Of a stretch of DNA of 23,644 bases, positions 15,238-23,343 are shown piece after piece. The position numbers and the translations under genes are program-made. Position 1 is the stretch's first letter; each line of letters opens with the position of its first letter. The DNA lies in assembly GCA_023665245.1 (NCBI GenBank), contig JAMPEH010000024.1, forward strand, positions 1 to 23,644, given 5' to 3'. Under the pieces are notes generated by a model. That model saw only the letters and a list, made by a program, of their open reading frames with translations. It was not told the DNA's origin and ran no database searches. The stretch is from Muribaculaceae bacterium (GTDB lineage: Bacteria; Pseudomonadota; Alphaproteobacteria; Rs-D84).

Positions 15238-18200
15238 TCAATATGCTGTTGCGTATGTTGCGTTATACTGGTTGAGATACTGGCGAGATACCCTCTGTTC
15301 GATAAATTGGTAATCCTCCGGGTCGGGTTGCCCTACTTGCGGGAAGCCTGTTAAAGCGACCGCGATTTGCTGCAAGACGGTTGTGCTGAAATAGGCATCC
15401 TTTTTAAGAATTTCGCTGCGGTCATAGACCTTTTGGTCAATGGTGCGCTTAACGCCCATAAGGGTATGCACTATATCCTCATCGAAAGTCGAGATAATCG
15501 GATTACGTTTCTGCTCGGCGCGGCGACGGTTTTCTTCGCGTATGCGTTTATGAACGCGAGCGAATTTGGCATCGCCATTGTAGCGGCGGAGAACGGCTTC
15601 ATTGGCTTTTCGGAGTTCGTTAAGACGCTTGATGACCTCATCAAGGGCAGCAGCTTCTTCGTTGAACTTGGCAATGGAGTCAATTGTGAAACCTCGTTCC
15701 TTGAAGCGTTGGGCGAATGCCTCGCGCAAGGTTATGAATTCCGGGTCATCCTGGTCGATGTTATCGAGCATGAGCGAGAACGCGCGGCGCAGGCGGTCAT
15801 TGATTTCATTCTTGCCACCAATGATTTTCAATTCTTCCTCGCCAATCTTGGAGAAAGTGAATTGAATATCAAGCATTGCTTCATTGATGAGCAATTTGGT
15901 GGAATCGGAAATTTTGAACGCCTCCTTTTGGTTGATGCTGTCGATAGCGTGGTTTACCTCCGAGAGCATGGCCGGTAGTTTGGGGATGTCGAGACGTGCA
16001 AATTGCTCCTTAAGTTCTTCATCGCCAAACGTGCGGACGAGGTTAATGCAGTCCTTGGCTGTTTCAAGTGCATGCTTGAGGTCAAGCAGAGCTTGTTTGT
16101 CTTCCAGTGTCGAGATTTCAGAGCTGAAAGCCTCGGCATCGTCCATCGGGTATTCAAACAAAGTTTGACGAACCTCTTTCATCTTCACAATCAGTTCTTC
16201 GGGATTTTCGAAGATCTGAGTGTAAGTGTCGGTGTCGTTACCCAGCCCGGTTTCGTCAATATCGTTGAAGCGGTTTAGTTCCTGGAGGTATGCCTCATTG
16301 GTTGCCTCAAAATTGCGTTTGATGTCGGCAAAATCGATCACATATCCGTGATGGAGATTTTTGTAAGGGCGATTTACGCGAGTGAGGGCCTGGAGCAAAT
16401 TGTGGTCTTTGAGCTTACGGCCAAAGTACAAACGTTTCAAACGTGGTGCATCGAAGCCGGTAAGCAACATATTAAAGACGATAAGAATATCTACAGTCAT
16501 ATTCTTCTTGAAGTCTTTGACTGTCTGTTTGAGCGATTCCTTATCGTCGCTGTTATGCAGAATCAGACCTACGCGGAAATTCGTTTTAATTGAAGCAGTC
16601 TGATTGAGTTCGGTTTGTATGGTGTCAAAGTGAGCATACAATGCACGTGCCTGATCACTGGTTTCACAGATTACCATTCCTCCGAGGGTGTCATCGCCTT
16701 GAAGCTGACGGAATGATTTCAAGTCGTTGATGATAAAGCGAAGCAGTTCATTAATGTAACTTGGATGCTTTACAATCTCGGCTTTTGTTACTTCGCGTTT
16801 CTGAACCAATTCATCAAGAGTCAGCTTGCGGGTTGGTTTCGGCTCATTGGCATCAATGATTGACTGCACTTTGTCGTAAGCCTCATTCAGTCGCTCCTTG
16901 TATGATGTCTCAATATCTTCACGAATGATTTTCAGAGTGTAGCCGTCGGATATTGAGCGGTCGTAATAGTAAGTATGCAGATATGAACCGAATATTTTGC
17001 AAGAGGCACGTTCTTCACCCAACAAAGGGGTACCGGTAAGAGCAATTTTTATTGCGTTTTCATCGGCATCAAAAAGATTGGCGAGGAAACATCCACCGGG
17101 TTTATATCCACGGTGAGCCTCATCGAGAATGAAAATGCGCTGAAGATTGGTGGCGTAAGCGGGTATGCGGACACGCTCCTTATCTTCGGCAAAACGCTGT
17201 ATGTTAACAACTGTAATTTCGGATTGCCCGGAACTTCCCTCCAACGCCTGGGTGTTGCGGAACTGCTCCATCAATTCTTTCTTTGTGTTGGCAGTGGCAA
17301 CTTTCAGACCGCGAGCCTCAAATTCTTGGGTTGCCTGTTCGAGCAGGTCGAGACGGTCAACAATGAAATAAAATTTGGCGACGATGTTCCTATCGGCGTA
17401 ATAATCTGAAAGGATTGATGTCAGGTAATAGGAAAGGGCGGTCTTACCGCTTCCCTGGGTATGCCATACAATGCCGGCCTTTACCCCCTCATCGAGTTTC
17501 TGACGGATAGCCAACGCGCCAAACAGCTGCTGATAGCGCATGATGTGCTTTTGGCTGATGGTTTCAATCTTTCCATCGACTTCACGCTCGCTGTCAACAT
17601 AAGCAATGCCGTATTTGAGAATAAACAATAGCCGCTCCGGGTTGCACATTGACGTGAGTATGCGGTTGGTGGGGGTATTTATCCCCTTATTTCGCTTATA
17701 CTCCGGCATTGTATATATCATCTGAACATTGAAGTCGTTGAGAATTTTCGACTCCACTTCCGGGTTAATATCCCAATATGGGTAATTAACATGATATGGA
17801 GCTACTTCTGCATTCAATCTGTTTTCCTCGCGAAAACAGTTAAAGGGCGCATATTTGCGAGCAGCCGTGCAGTAGAAAGCGCCTTGAACGGGAACGATGC
17901 CACCGAGGGTGTCATACTCCATATTGTTTGAGAAAATCATCAACTGCGTAATGTTGATGAAGCGTCGGAATTTCTTATTGGGAAATCTGCGCTCATTCAT
18001 GCGCTCAGACTCTGCAACAATACCTCCGTGGTTGTTCGGTTTCTTTACTTCAACGAATACAAGAGGCAAGCCATTGACAAAGAGTGTAATATCAGGGCGA
18101 AACTCGTCCTGACCGTTTTTGCAGGTATACTCAGCTGTGAAATGGTATAGATTGTTTTCGGGGTGTTTATAATCAATGAGCTTAATTGGAGAGACAGCTT

Positions 18201-18465
18201 TAAGACGGTTATAGAAACTGCGTCCTAAATCGTCATTGTCAAGCTCTTGTTTGATTGTGGCGAGAAGTTGGTCGAATTCTTTTTCTTTTCCGGGATTCAG
18301 TTTGGAGAACTGACTGCGGAAAACTTCAATAAGAATATTGGTGTCAGGGTCATAGACAGACCCGGCCATATCCTCAGATATTTTGCCGAAATACGTATAT
18401 CCCAACCTTGTCAGATGAACAAGAGCGGGTATCTGTACACGTGTTAGTTCGTTGAAATCTTTCAT
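15238..18465 (-). CDS. hsdR: Type I restriction endonuclease motor subunit HsdR
   Basis: The 1075-residue protein is full length. The N-terminal nuclease domain has the D125...E139-V-K141 motif (RPDITLFV and FVEVKKPN). The superfamily 2 helicase motor has Walker A HTQGSGKT at 335-342, a DEAH box at 448-451, TGTPL after it, and motif VI QALTRVNRPY in the second RecA lobe (about 690). The C-terminal helical part binds the methyltransferase core. It translocates DNA and cuts far from the unmethylated HsdS target. It is the first gene of the operon. A hairpin ends 10 nt before its ATG (18465) and two candidate -7 boxes lie about 150-190 nt upstream. Confidence 0.96.
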   Translation of the reverse strand: MKDFNELTRVQIPALVHLTRLGYTYFGKISEDMAGSVYDPDTNILIEVFRSQFSKLNPGKEKEFDQLLATIKQELDNDDLGRSFYNRLKAVSPIKLIDYKHPENNLYHFTAEYTCKNGQDEFRPDITLFVNGLPLVFVEVKKPNNHGGIVAESERMNERRFPNKKFRRFINITQLMIFSNNMEYDTLGGIVPVQGAFYCTAARKYAPFNCFREENRLNAEVAPYHVNYPYWDINPEVESKILNDFNVQMIYTMPEYKRNKGINTPTNRILTSMCNPERLLFILKYGIAYVDSEREVDGKIETISQKHIMRYQQLFGALAIRQKLDEGVKAGIVWHTQGSGKTALSYYLTSILSDYYADRNIVAKFYFIVDRLDLLEQATQEFEARGLKVATANTKKELMEQFRNTQALEGSSGQSEITVVNIQRFAEDKERVRIPAYATNLQRIFILDEAHRGYKPGGCFLANLFDADENAIKIALTGTPLLGEERASCKIFGSYLHTYYYDRSISDGYTLKIIREDIETSYKERLNEAYDKVQSIIDANEPKPTRKLTLDELVQKREVTKAEIVKHPSYINELLRFIINDLKSFRQLQGDDTLGGMVICETSDQARALYAHFDTIQTELNQTASIKTNFRVGLILHNSDDKESLKQTVKDFKKNMTVDILIVFNMLLTGFDAPRLKRLYFGRKLKDHNLLQALTRVNRPYKNLHHGYVIDFADIKRNFEATNEAYLQELNRFNDIDETGLGNDTDTYTQIFENPEELIVKMKEVRQTLFEYPMDDAEAFSSEISTLEDKQALLDLKHALETAKDCINLVRTFGDEELKEQFARLDIPKLPAMLSEVNHAIDSINQKEAFKISDSTKLLINEAMLDIQFTFSKIGEEELKIIGGKNEINDRLRRAFSLMLDNIDQDDPEFITLREAFAQRFKERGFTIDSIAKFNEEAAALDEVIKRLNELRKANEAVLRRYNGDAKFARVHKRIREENRRRAEQKRNPIISTFDEDIVHTLMGVKRTIDQKVYDRSEILKKDAYFSTTVLQQIAVALTGFPQVGQPDPEDYQFIEQRVSRQYLNQYNATYATAY

Positions 18466-18475
18466 CGATAAAAAT

Positions 18476-18537
18476 GAAAACTCCGAAGTAGCATCTGAAG
18501 GCCGACCAAAGCCTGTAACGACTACTAAGGAGTTTTC
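18476..18537 (-). promoter_or_regulatory. Structured leader hairpin just before hsdR, attenuator-like
   Basis: GAAAACTCC at 18476-18484 pairs with GGAGTTTTC at 18529-18537. After a 2-nt internal loop AGTAG pairs with CTACT, and AGGC/GCCT (18499-18502/18511-18514) closes an inner loop. On the hsdR transcript the stem is followed by TTTTCATTTTTATCG and then the ATG, so it resembles an intrinsic terminator placed at the start codon. A competing GAAAACCC lies just upstream, and a small CGGC-GAGA-GCCG hairpin (18559-18548) precedes that. It matches no riboswitch class I know. Confidence 0.55.
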
Positions 18538-18613
18538 AAAGGGTTTTCGGCTCTCGCCGTATGTCTTTGCTTAATGATTGGTCATTAACAGATTTCAGTT
18601 TATTAGTAGATTG

Positions 18614-18621
18614 CAAAGTTA
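18614..18621 (-). promoter_or_regulatory. Candidate promoter of the hsdR-hsdM-rhuM-hsdS operon
   Basis: The - strand reads TAACTTTG followed by CAA, matching the -7 element, with a TTG (18646-18644) 22 nt upstream as a possible -33. A second box, TACCTTTG at 18660-18653, could give an alternative start. Either start leaves a leader of roughly 145-185 nt that contains the hairpin before hsdR. Confidence 0.55.
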
Positions 18622-18715
18622 ATCAAAAATTTTGGATTAACGGCAATCGATGCAAAGGTAATATTTAGGTAGGGCAAGATTTTTGCTCATCGAGGTTAAA
18701 AATCTGTATAAACGC

Positions 18716-18745
18716 GAAAGGCTCACCCTATTGGATGAGTCTTTC
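18716..18745 (-). terminator. Possible terminator after the phage-type block
   Basis: GAAAGGCTCA at 18716-18725 pairs with TGAGTCTTTC at 18736-18745 (one G-T pair) around a 10-nt loop. It lies 40 nt past the stop of the 18787-19674 gene on the same strand. The T run that follows is weak, so the call is tentative. Confidence 0.4.
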
Positions 18746-18786
18746 GACATATATAGACGATATGGCCGGAACCACATCGGAATGGG

Positions 18787-19674
18787 TCAAACACGAGGAA
18801 TGACTACTTGCTCAATTCTTTCCACGTCCTCGACGCGAGCTACTAAGATTTCATCTTCTTTCTTGATGATGGGTGCATTAGTGACAACACCGCTTCCATA
18901 AGTCGAAGAATGAGGTAGCGGGTTACTTCCCTCAACAACAGAGTTGTTGCTTGCGGTGTCCACTTCCTGTATGTCAGTAAGATTCGCAGCGGCAACCTTT
19001 CCTCCACCCTCGGCATTGCTTGTTACCTTTCCGCTATATCCGTCCGCGCTGACATACCCATCTCTGTCCACGTTTAGGACAGTGTCATATGCAGATAGGC
19101 CATGGACTTCAATGCGAGAATCGGCTTTTGCCCAATAGCAGATGCGATTGGCTTTCATATTTGTGGCGATAACATTACTACCCGTCTGCGCCGTAACTTC
19201 GGAATCAACAGTGTTGGTGACAACGTTTTCAATATTCATAAATGAGTTGTCGCGTGCTGTGATTTTCAGTTGTGTTGTCGGGCTGATACCTGCGACAAAA
19301 CATTTTGTGAATTGAGAGATTGTGATTTTTGCGGTGTCATTTTGGAAGATGACAACTCTGCCAACTATACCTTTATCGCTTGCCGGTATATCTTGACGGA
19401 GTGATATAAACAATTCACTCTCAGCCTCGATAATTTGGATAGTATCTATAGATTTGTCGGGAGCAACTACCACAACTGCTGTGTAATCCGAGATTGAAGG
19501 GAGTATATCCACGCGAAGGTTTCCCTGAATGTTTACCTTGGAGATATGAGGGAATAGGAAATCTCTACGCTTCAGTGGTAGAGATTCATCAAGTTCCAAA
19601 GCTACTGTCTGTGGCTGAACATCAGCAAAGGCTTTGGCATTTATAGTCTCTATGTCGATAAAATTTGTAGTCAT
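18787..19674 (-). CDS. Beta-rich protein of unknown function at the end of the phage-type block
   Basis: With ATG 19674 the product is 295 residues (MTTNFIDIETINAKAFADVQ...); an upstream start at 19713 would add 13 residues lacking similarity to anything I know. I do not recognise a family. The middle (about 60-220) is a run of short alternating strands rich in Thr, Val and Asn, such as ANRICYWAKADSRIEVHGLS and LNVDRDGYVSADGYSGKV. That looks like a right-handed beta-helix or a DUF2807-like fold. There is no signal peptide, membrane segment or catalytic motif. The tail is acidic and ends in ERIEQVVIPRV. It starts 67 nt after the terminase stop and may have its own promoter. A phage structural or cargo protein is possible but not shown. 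Confidence 0.7.
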   Translation of the reverse strand: MTTNFIDIETINAKAFADVQPQTVALELDESLPLKRRDFLFPHISKVNIQGNLRVDILPSISDYTAVVVVAPDKSIDTIQIIEAESELFISLRQDIPASDKGIVGRVVIFQNDTAKITISQFTKCFVAGISPTTQLKITARDNSFMNIENVVTNTVDSEVTAQTGSNVIATNMKANRICYWAKADSRIEVHGLSAYDTVLNVDRDGYVSADGYSGKVTSNAEGGGKVAAANLTDIQEVDTASNNSVVEGSNPLPHSSTYGSGVVTNAPIIKKEDEILVARVEDVERIEQVVIPRV

Positions 19675-19741
19675 AATCAATCGTTTTAAGTTATGACGTT
19701 TTATGATATACAAAAGTTCATGACATTAAGGATTTATAACG

Positions 19742-21394
19742 TCAGAGTACACCCGACACAGATAGAGAAAAACTATCCCGGTAGGGGAATTTTTCGCAGC
19801 CGATGTAGAGGGTATCGAAGGCATCGGAGCCGTCGGTGCGGTGTTCGAGGAGGTCTTCTTCGGTTTCGGCAAGTTTCTCGCCACTCTTGTCTTTGCGGAA
19901 GCCGTTGCGACCGCGACTGACTCCGGCTGATTGGATGGCGAGGATTAGGTCTTCGTTGTTGGTGCGGTTGAAGAAGGGCATCAGGCGGTTCTTGCCGGCG
20001 AAGCCCTGGTTTATCAACAGATATTTTTCGTCGTGGCGCATCGGATTACCAAGGTAGACCGACTCGATGCGCCATCCGTGGCGTTCAAATTCGTGCTGAA
20101 CAACATAGTGGAAGTCCTGGTCGTTGACGGCATAGTTTGAGCCGAGCGCCGTGGCATCGTAGTAGAAAACCACGGTTTTGTTCTGATGCGAGGCGTAGTA
20201 GCGGCAGAAGTCATCAACGAGTGCCGGTATCTTTCGCTCAAACTTGACGTAGAACGACTTTATGATGTTGAGCCTGCGGCCTTTGGGTTGGCCACAGACA
20301 ATCCAGTTGATATTTGCATTGTAGTCCATGCCGATGCAAATGGGTGCCGTGGGGTCAACATCGCCGTCAACCATCGAGGTCATGGTCTCCAGGATGTCGG
20401 GATGACGCAGACCGACATCGAGACCGAGCGAGTCGAGATATTCATTGTTGTTGGCATCGTACTTGTGGCCCTCGCGCATCGAGGAATAGAAGCCGTCCTT
20501 GGCTATGCCGATGCGGCGGCAGAGAATGGAGGTCTGGAACGTCAGCGGCGTGAGGTCGCGCTTCATCTGCTTGATGTAGTTCTCACCAAGGAGCTGAAGA
20601 TTTTCAATCGAGGAATACTCCTTGTAGTAGACGGCGACCGAACGCATCTGATTGAGTTGGCGGTCGAGCTTGCGCAGATGGGATTTGAGATACTTCGGTA
20701 TCGGCTGTCGGGCGGCTCGCATTTGGCGGATCCGCTCCTTGACACGCCAAATCTCATAGACCGTTCCCTCGATTGTCTCAATCAGTTCGGAGTCCATCTT
20801 CTCGCGGTAATGCAGAAACCAAGAGCCTCTCTTGGTCTGCGGCATATCGCTGAGAATCATTATGGAGTGGTTGAACGAGTGACGGCCAAAGTGAGACTTG
20901 ATGCCGCCGTTGGCCGGCAGGGTTTCATCTTTGAGCTTGTCGTAGTTGATAAACTTCGCCTCGTCGACGAGCAGCCACGACAGAGTGAGCGAGTTTGACG
21001 AGCCGGGGCGGTCTTGTGAGATGATGACCGCAATAGAGCCGTTGTAGAATGATATGACGTGCTCATAATCATTCGGCTCGGTGATGGGCTTGGCAAACGA
21101 TTTGAGCGGCTTCTTGCCGACAACGTAGTGGACACCTTCGAGATACCCCCAACGCTTCCACGCTGCCAATAGTCCGGGGAGCGTGTTTGTGAGTCCGTGT
21201 TTGAAGGTGGGCACCACAATGCCACCGGTTGAGCCGGGCATACGCTGCATATTGCGCAGCACGAATGGCGCAGCTATGGAGTCGGTCTTGCCGGTACGGC
21301 GACCGGCGACAATTACGGTGGTGTTGGCCGCGATGAGCTGCGTGAGTCGTTGCGGCTTGTTAAAATAGATTTTCTTCTGCTCCGCTGTTTTCAT
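19742..21394 (-). CDS. terL: Phage terminase large subunit
   Basis: This protein is the ATPase-nuclease that packages phage DNA into capsids. With ATG 21394 it has 550 residues, a normal TerL size; the frame is open further upstream, but that part is arginine- and serine-rich shadow of the preceding gene. Walker A is AGRRTGKT (about 30-37) and Walker B is LSWLLVDEAKF (about 139-148). The RNase H-like nuclease domain has Asp357 (IGMDYNANI), Asp413 (FYYDAT) and DGSDAFD near 521-527, so the metal-binding set appears complete. The start overlaps the preceding gene by 35 bases, as in a translationally coupled operon. No portal gene follows. Confidence 0.9.
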   Translation of the reverse strand: MKTAEQKKIYFNKPQRLTQLIAANTTVIVAGRRTGKTDSIAAPFVLRNMQRMPGSTGGIVVPTFKHGLTNTLPGLLAAWKRWGYLEGVHYVVGKKPLKSFAKPITEPNDYEHVISFYNGSIAVIISQDRPGSSNSLTLSWLLVDEAKFINYDKLKDETLPANGGIKSHFGRHSFNHSIMILSDMPQTKRGSWFLHYREKMDSELIETIEGTVYEIWRVKERIRQMRAARQPIPKYLKSHLRKLDRQLNQMRSVAVYYKEYSSIENLQLLGENYIKQMKRDLTPLTFQTSILCRRIGIAKDGFYSSMREGHKYDANNNEYLDSLGLDVGLRHPDILETMTSMVDGDVDPTAPICIGMDYNANINWIVCGQPKGRRLNIIKSFYVKFERKIPALVDDFCRYYASHQNKTVVFYYDATALGSNYAVNDQDFHYVVQHEFERHGWRIESVYLGNPMRHDEKYLLINQGFAGKNRLMPFFNRTNNEDLILAIQSAGVSRGRNGFRKDKSGEKLAETEEDLLEHRTDGSDAFDTLYIGCEKFPYRDSFSLSVSGVL

Positions 21395-21998
21395 CTTCGT
21401 AAGGTGCGAAAAGTGAGTCTTCCTCGAGGTCGGCGTCTTCAAACTCCACATCCTCGATGTCGAGAGTTTCAGCCGAATATTTGTCGAGCATTGACTGGAT
21501 TTTCTGCTCAATGCCGGGAATAGGCTTGATGCCGAGCACCGACGGGTCGGAGGTCGGCACGAAGGGCTGCACGACAATCAGATGGAACGGCACGGCCTGA
21601 ACGTCCTCGGCATCAACCTTGTTGAGCTTGCCGTAGGAGGTGGCGGCTCGCTCCATGGTCTTGGTGTCCTTACGGGCCTTAGCCATCTGATATGTCTCCA
21701 TGATCATCTCGTTGTACCGCCAACGGTGGAAGTCTCGGCTCTTTTCCGAGAGTTCCGGCAAAAGAGCGTGAACGATGCGCAGGTATTCCTGGGCGGCGTT
21801 CTTGCCCATCGGGTAGCGGCTTTTGAACTCATCGACAAACTGGCGGTCTTTAGCGTCAGGGTTTGCGAGGCGCCACATATACATGTCGCGGACGCGCATG
21901 ACGCGCTCCGCTGCTGCCTCGCCAAATTGAGCGGTGATGTCTTCCGTGGCGGTAAAGAGATGCTGACGGCAAAGGTCGAGGGTGCTGATATTACTCAT
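21360..21998 (-). CDS. Probable terminase small subunit or packaging accessory protein
   Basis: With ATG 21998 the product is 212 residues; an upstream start at 22055 would overlap the previous gene by 65 bases. The helical N-terminal part (about 15-135) contains DMYMWRLANPDAKDRQFVDEF and a run of Arg/Lys-rich helices ending YGKLNKVDAEDV, a layout like small terminases that bind the packaging start site. The C-terminal 60 residues are strongly acidic, with repeated ED pairs. It lies directly before terL and overlaps it by 35 bases, where small terminase genes usually sit. The family assignment rests on position and general layout, not on a clear motif. Confidence 0.6.
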   Translation of the reverse strand: MSNISTLDLCRQHLFTATEDITAQFGEAAAERVMRVRDMYMWRLANPDAKDRQFVDEFKSRYPMGKNAAQEYLRIVHALLPELSEKSRDFHRWRYNEMIMETYQMAKARKDTKTMERAATSYGKLNKVDAEDVQAVPFHLIVVQPFVPTSDPSVLGIKPIPGIEQKIQSMLDKYSAETLDIEDVEFEDADLEEDSLFAPYEDENSGAEENLF

Positions 21999-22266
21999 CG
22001 TCTTCCATGTCAAGGAGGTTATGGCGAGCGTTTTCAAGGGCGAGCGGTGAGCCAACCTGCGCGAGCATCATTTCCTGCGAGTGAAGTTTCACTTTGGAGC
22101 CGGCTTTGCCTCGGCGATAAGCCTTTGAAACTTCAGTCGAGCGGTCGGCTATGTCGGTACGCAGCACATCCGCCGGGATGTCGAGTATCACGGCGATGTC
22201 AGATATTTTAAGGTAGATTGAGGCATACTTCTCAATCTGCTGTAATTCGTTCTCGGAATAAGTCAT
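21991..22266 (-). CDS. Small helix-turn-helix protein, phage packaging region
   Basis: The 91-residue protein has a probable helix-turn-helix at about 10-45 (YASIYLKISDIAVILDIPAD). A basic YRRGKAGSKVKLH segment follows, then the helix MMLAQVGSPLALENARHNLL. The basic helix followed by a '...SPLALENA...' helix resembles the DNA-binding part of some small terminases. It overlaps the genes on both sides (35 and 8 bases). Whether this or the next protein is the true small terminase cannot be decided by reading alone. Confidence 0.6.
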   Translation of the reverse strand: MTYSENELQQIEKYASIYLKISDIAVILDIPADVLRTDIADRSTEVSKAYRRGKAGSKVKLHSQEMMLAQVGSPLALENARHNLLDMEDDE

Positions 22267-22753
22267 GTAATGGCACTGAGTGATTGGTTATTAAATCGTT
22301 GACTTGGGCGTAGAGATTTGCGAAAATCTCCGGTGAAGTCGAGATGAAGGCTGATTCGTGGCGGTTGCCGCGAGTCAGGTTCTGCGAGGTAATGACGGAG
22401 ACGGTATCACCGGCTTCGGAACGGACGAGCAATATCTTCGAGTGATTGTCGGCGAGATAGGTTCGCTCAATAACTTGGGTGATGAACGCCCAGAGTTTGA
22501 GCGTCTTGTTCGTGGCCTTATGGTCGAGAACAAGGTTGATGCGGCTGACTTTCTTATCCTTAGTGATGAAGAAAAGGCGTCGCAGAAATTCCTCGGAGAT
22601 TGAGAATGAAGTCTGCCAAACCTCGGCAATGCCGACTTGGCTTAAAATCCATTCGAGAATGTCGGCCACTTGGACGGCATTTGAAAGGTAAGCTTGAAAT
22701 GGCGTCTCTTTCAACGGTTTGAGGATTTGGTCAATGTTGGCGGTGCGTTTCAT
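22232..22753 (-). CDS. Phospholipase D-like domain protein
   Basis: The 173-residue protein has an HxK element at 104-106 (DNHSKILLV) followed by VSVITSQNLTRGNRHESAF at about 118-136, the spacing and style of one half of a PLD/nuclease fold (HxK plus a later Asn). The family usually needs two such motifs, so a single one suggests a dimer, as in Nuc-type enzymes, or a non-catalytic relative. It begins with an ATGA overlap with the preceding stop and overlaps the next gene by 35 bases. A role in phage DNA handling fits the context, but no substrate can be named. Confidence 0.65.
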   Translation of the reverse strand: MKRTANIDQILKPLKETPFQAYLSNAVQVADILEWILSQVGIAEVWQTSFSISEEFLRRLFFITKDKKVSRINLVLDHKATNKTLKLWAFITQVIERTYLADNHSKILLVRSEAGDTVSVITSQNLTRGNRHESAFISTSPEIFANLYAQVNDLITNHSVPLHDLFRERITAD

Positions 22754-23343
22754 TTCTTCGAGGATTTTTTCTTGCTCCCGGCTTTGGGCTTGGCAGAGGT
22801 TTCAACCGAGGGGTCGGGAGCAACATAATGGTCGTATGCCTCCCAGTTGGAGTGCAATTTCTTGTCGAGGGCGATTAACTCCTTCAAGAAGGGGTATCGC
22901 TCTGAGTCCGGGCAGGTGGAATCTTCAAGGCTGAGAGTGCGCAAGCGCAGATGCAGCTCCCTCATTCGTTGGAGAATCGACAGGTTCTCAACGAACTTGG
23001 CCTTGATGTCATCAGGCAGAGAGTTGTGGTCGGCACGTTTGCCGGTGCGCTTCTCGTCTTCGGCGGTGTCCGAAGTGAGAGCGTGTTCCTCGGCTATAGT
23101 TTCAACCTGCACGGCCATTTCTTCGACTTGGGCGTGGGTCAAGGCTTGAACGCGAAAGTTGTAATACTTTTGAAGTTGATACTCAACAACGCCGTGGCGG
23201 TTGTTGATGTTGGCAATAATATTCTTGTAAAGAATCTGATTGCCACTCAACTTCAAAAGGTACAGAGCGCCGACGGCATAGTCGCGCTCCGCTTCCGGCG
23301 TTTCTAGCCACTCTTTTATGTGTTCAGTGAATTTGTGGTCCAT
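22750..23343 (-). CDS. Charged helical protein of unknown function, phage-type operon
   Basis: The 197-residue protein starts at ATG 23343; a GTG one codon upstream is also possible. I do not recognise a family. The N-terminal half (about 1-90) is helical, with LETPEAERDYAVGALYLLKL. The middle has a Glu-rich stretch and an ILQRMRELHLRLRTL coiled-coil-like helix. The last 15 residues are almost all Lys and Ser. The basic tail suggests nucleic-acid contact. The start overlaps the stop of the preceding gene by one base (TGATG) and its stop overlaps the next start (ATGA), so the three genes are translationally coupled. Confidence 0.65.
   Translation of the reverse strand: MDHKFTEHIKEWLETPEAERDYAVGALYLLKLSGNQILYKNIIANINNRHGVVEYQLQKYYNFRVQALTHAQVEEMAVQVETIAEEHALTSDTAEDEKRTGKRADHNSLPDDIKAKFVENLSILQRMRELHLRLRTLSLEDSTCPDSERYPFLKELIALDKKLHSNWEAYDHYVAPDPSVETSAKPKAGSKKKSSKK

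Noticed and set aside
15367..15978. 203-codon open frame on the + strand
   Set aside because: Antisense to the C-terminal helical part of hsdR, which is intact.
20186..20998. 270-codon open frame on the + strand
   Set aside because: It lies wholly antisense to terL. Its translation shows no domain, and its length follows from the codon use of terL.
21582..22211. 209-codon open frame on the + strand
   Set aside because: Antisense to two phage-type genes with good overlapping starts; no recognisable protein.
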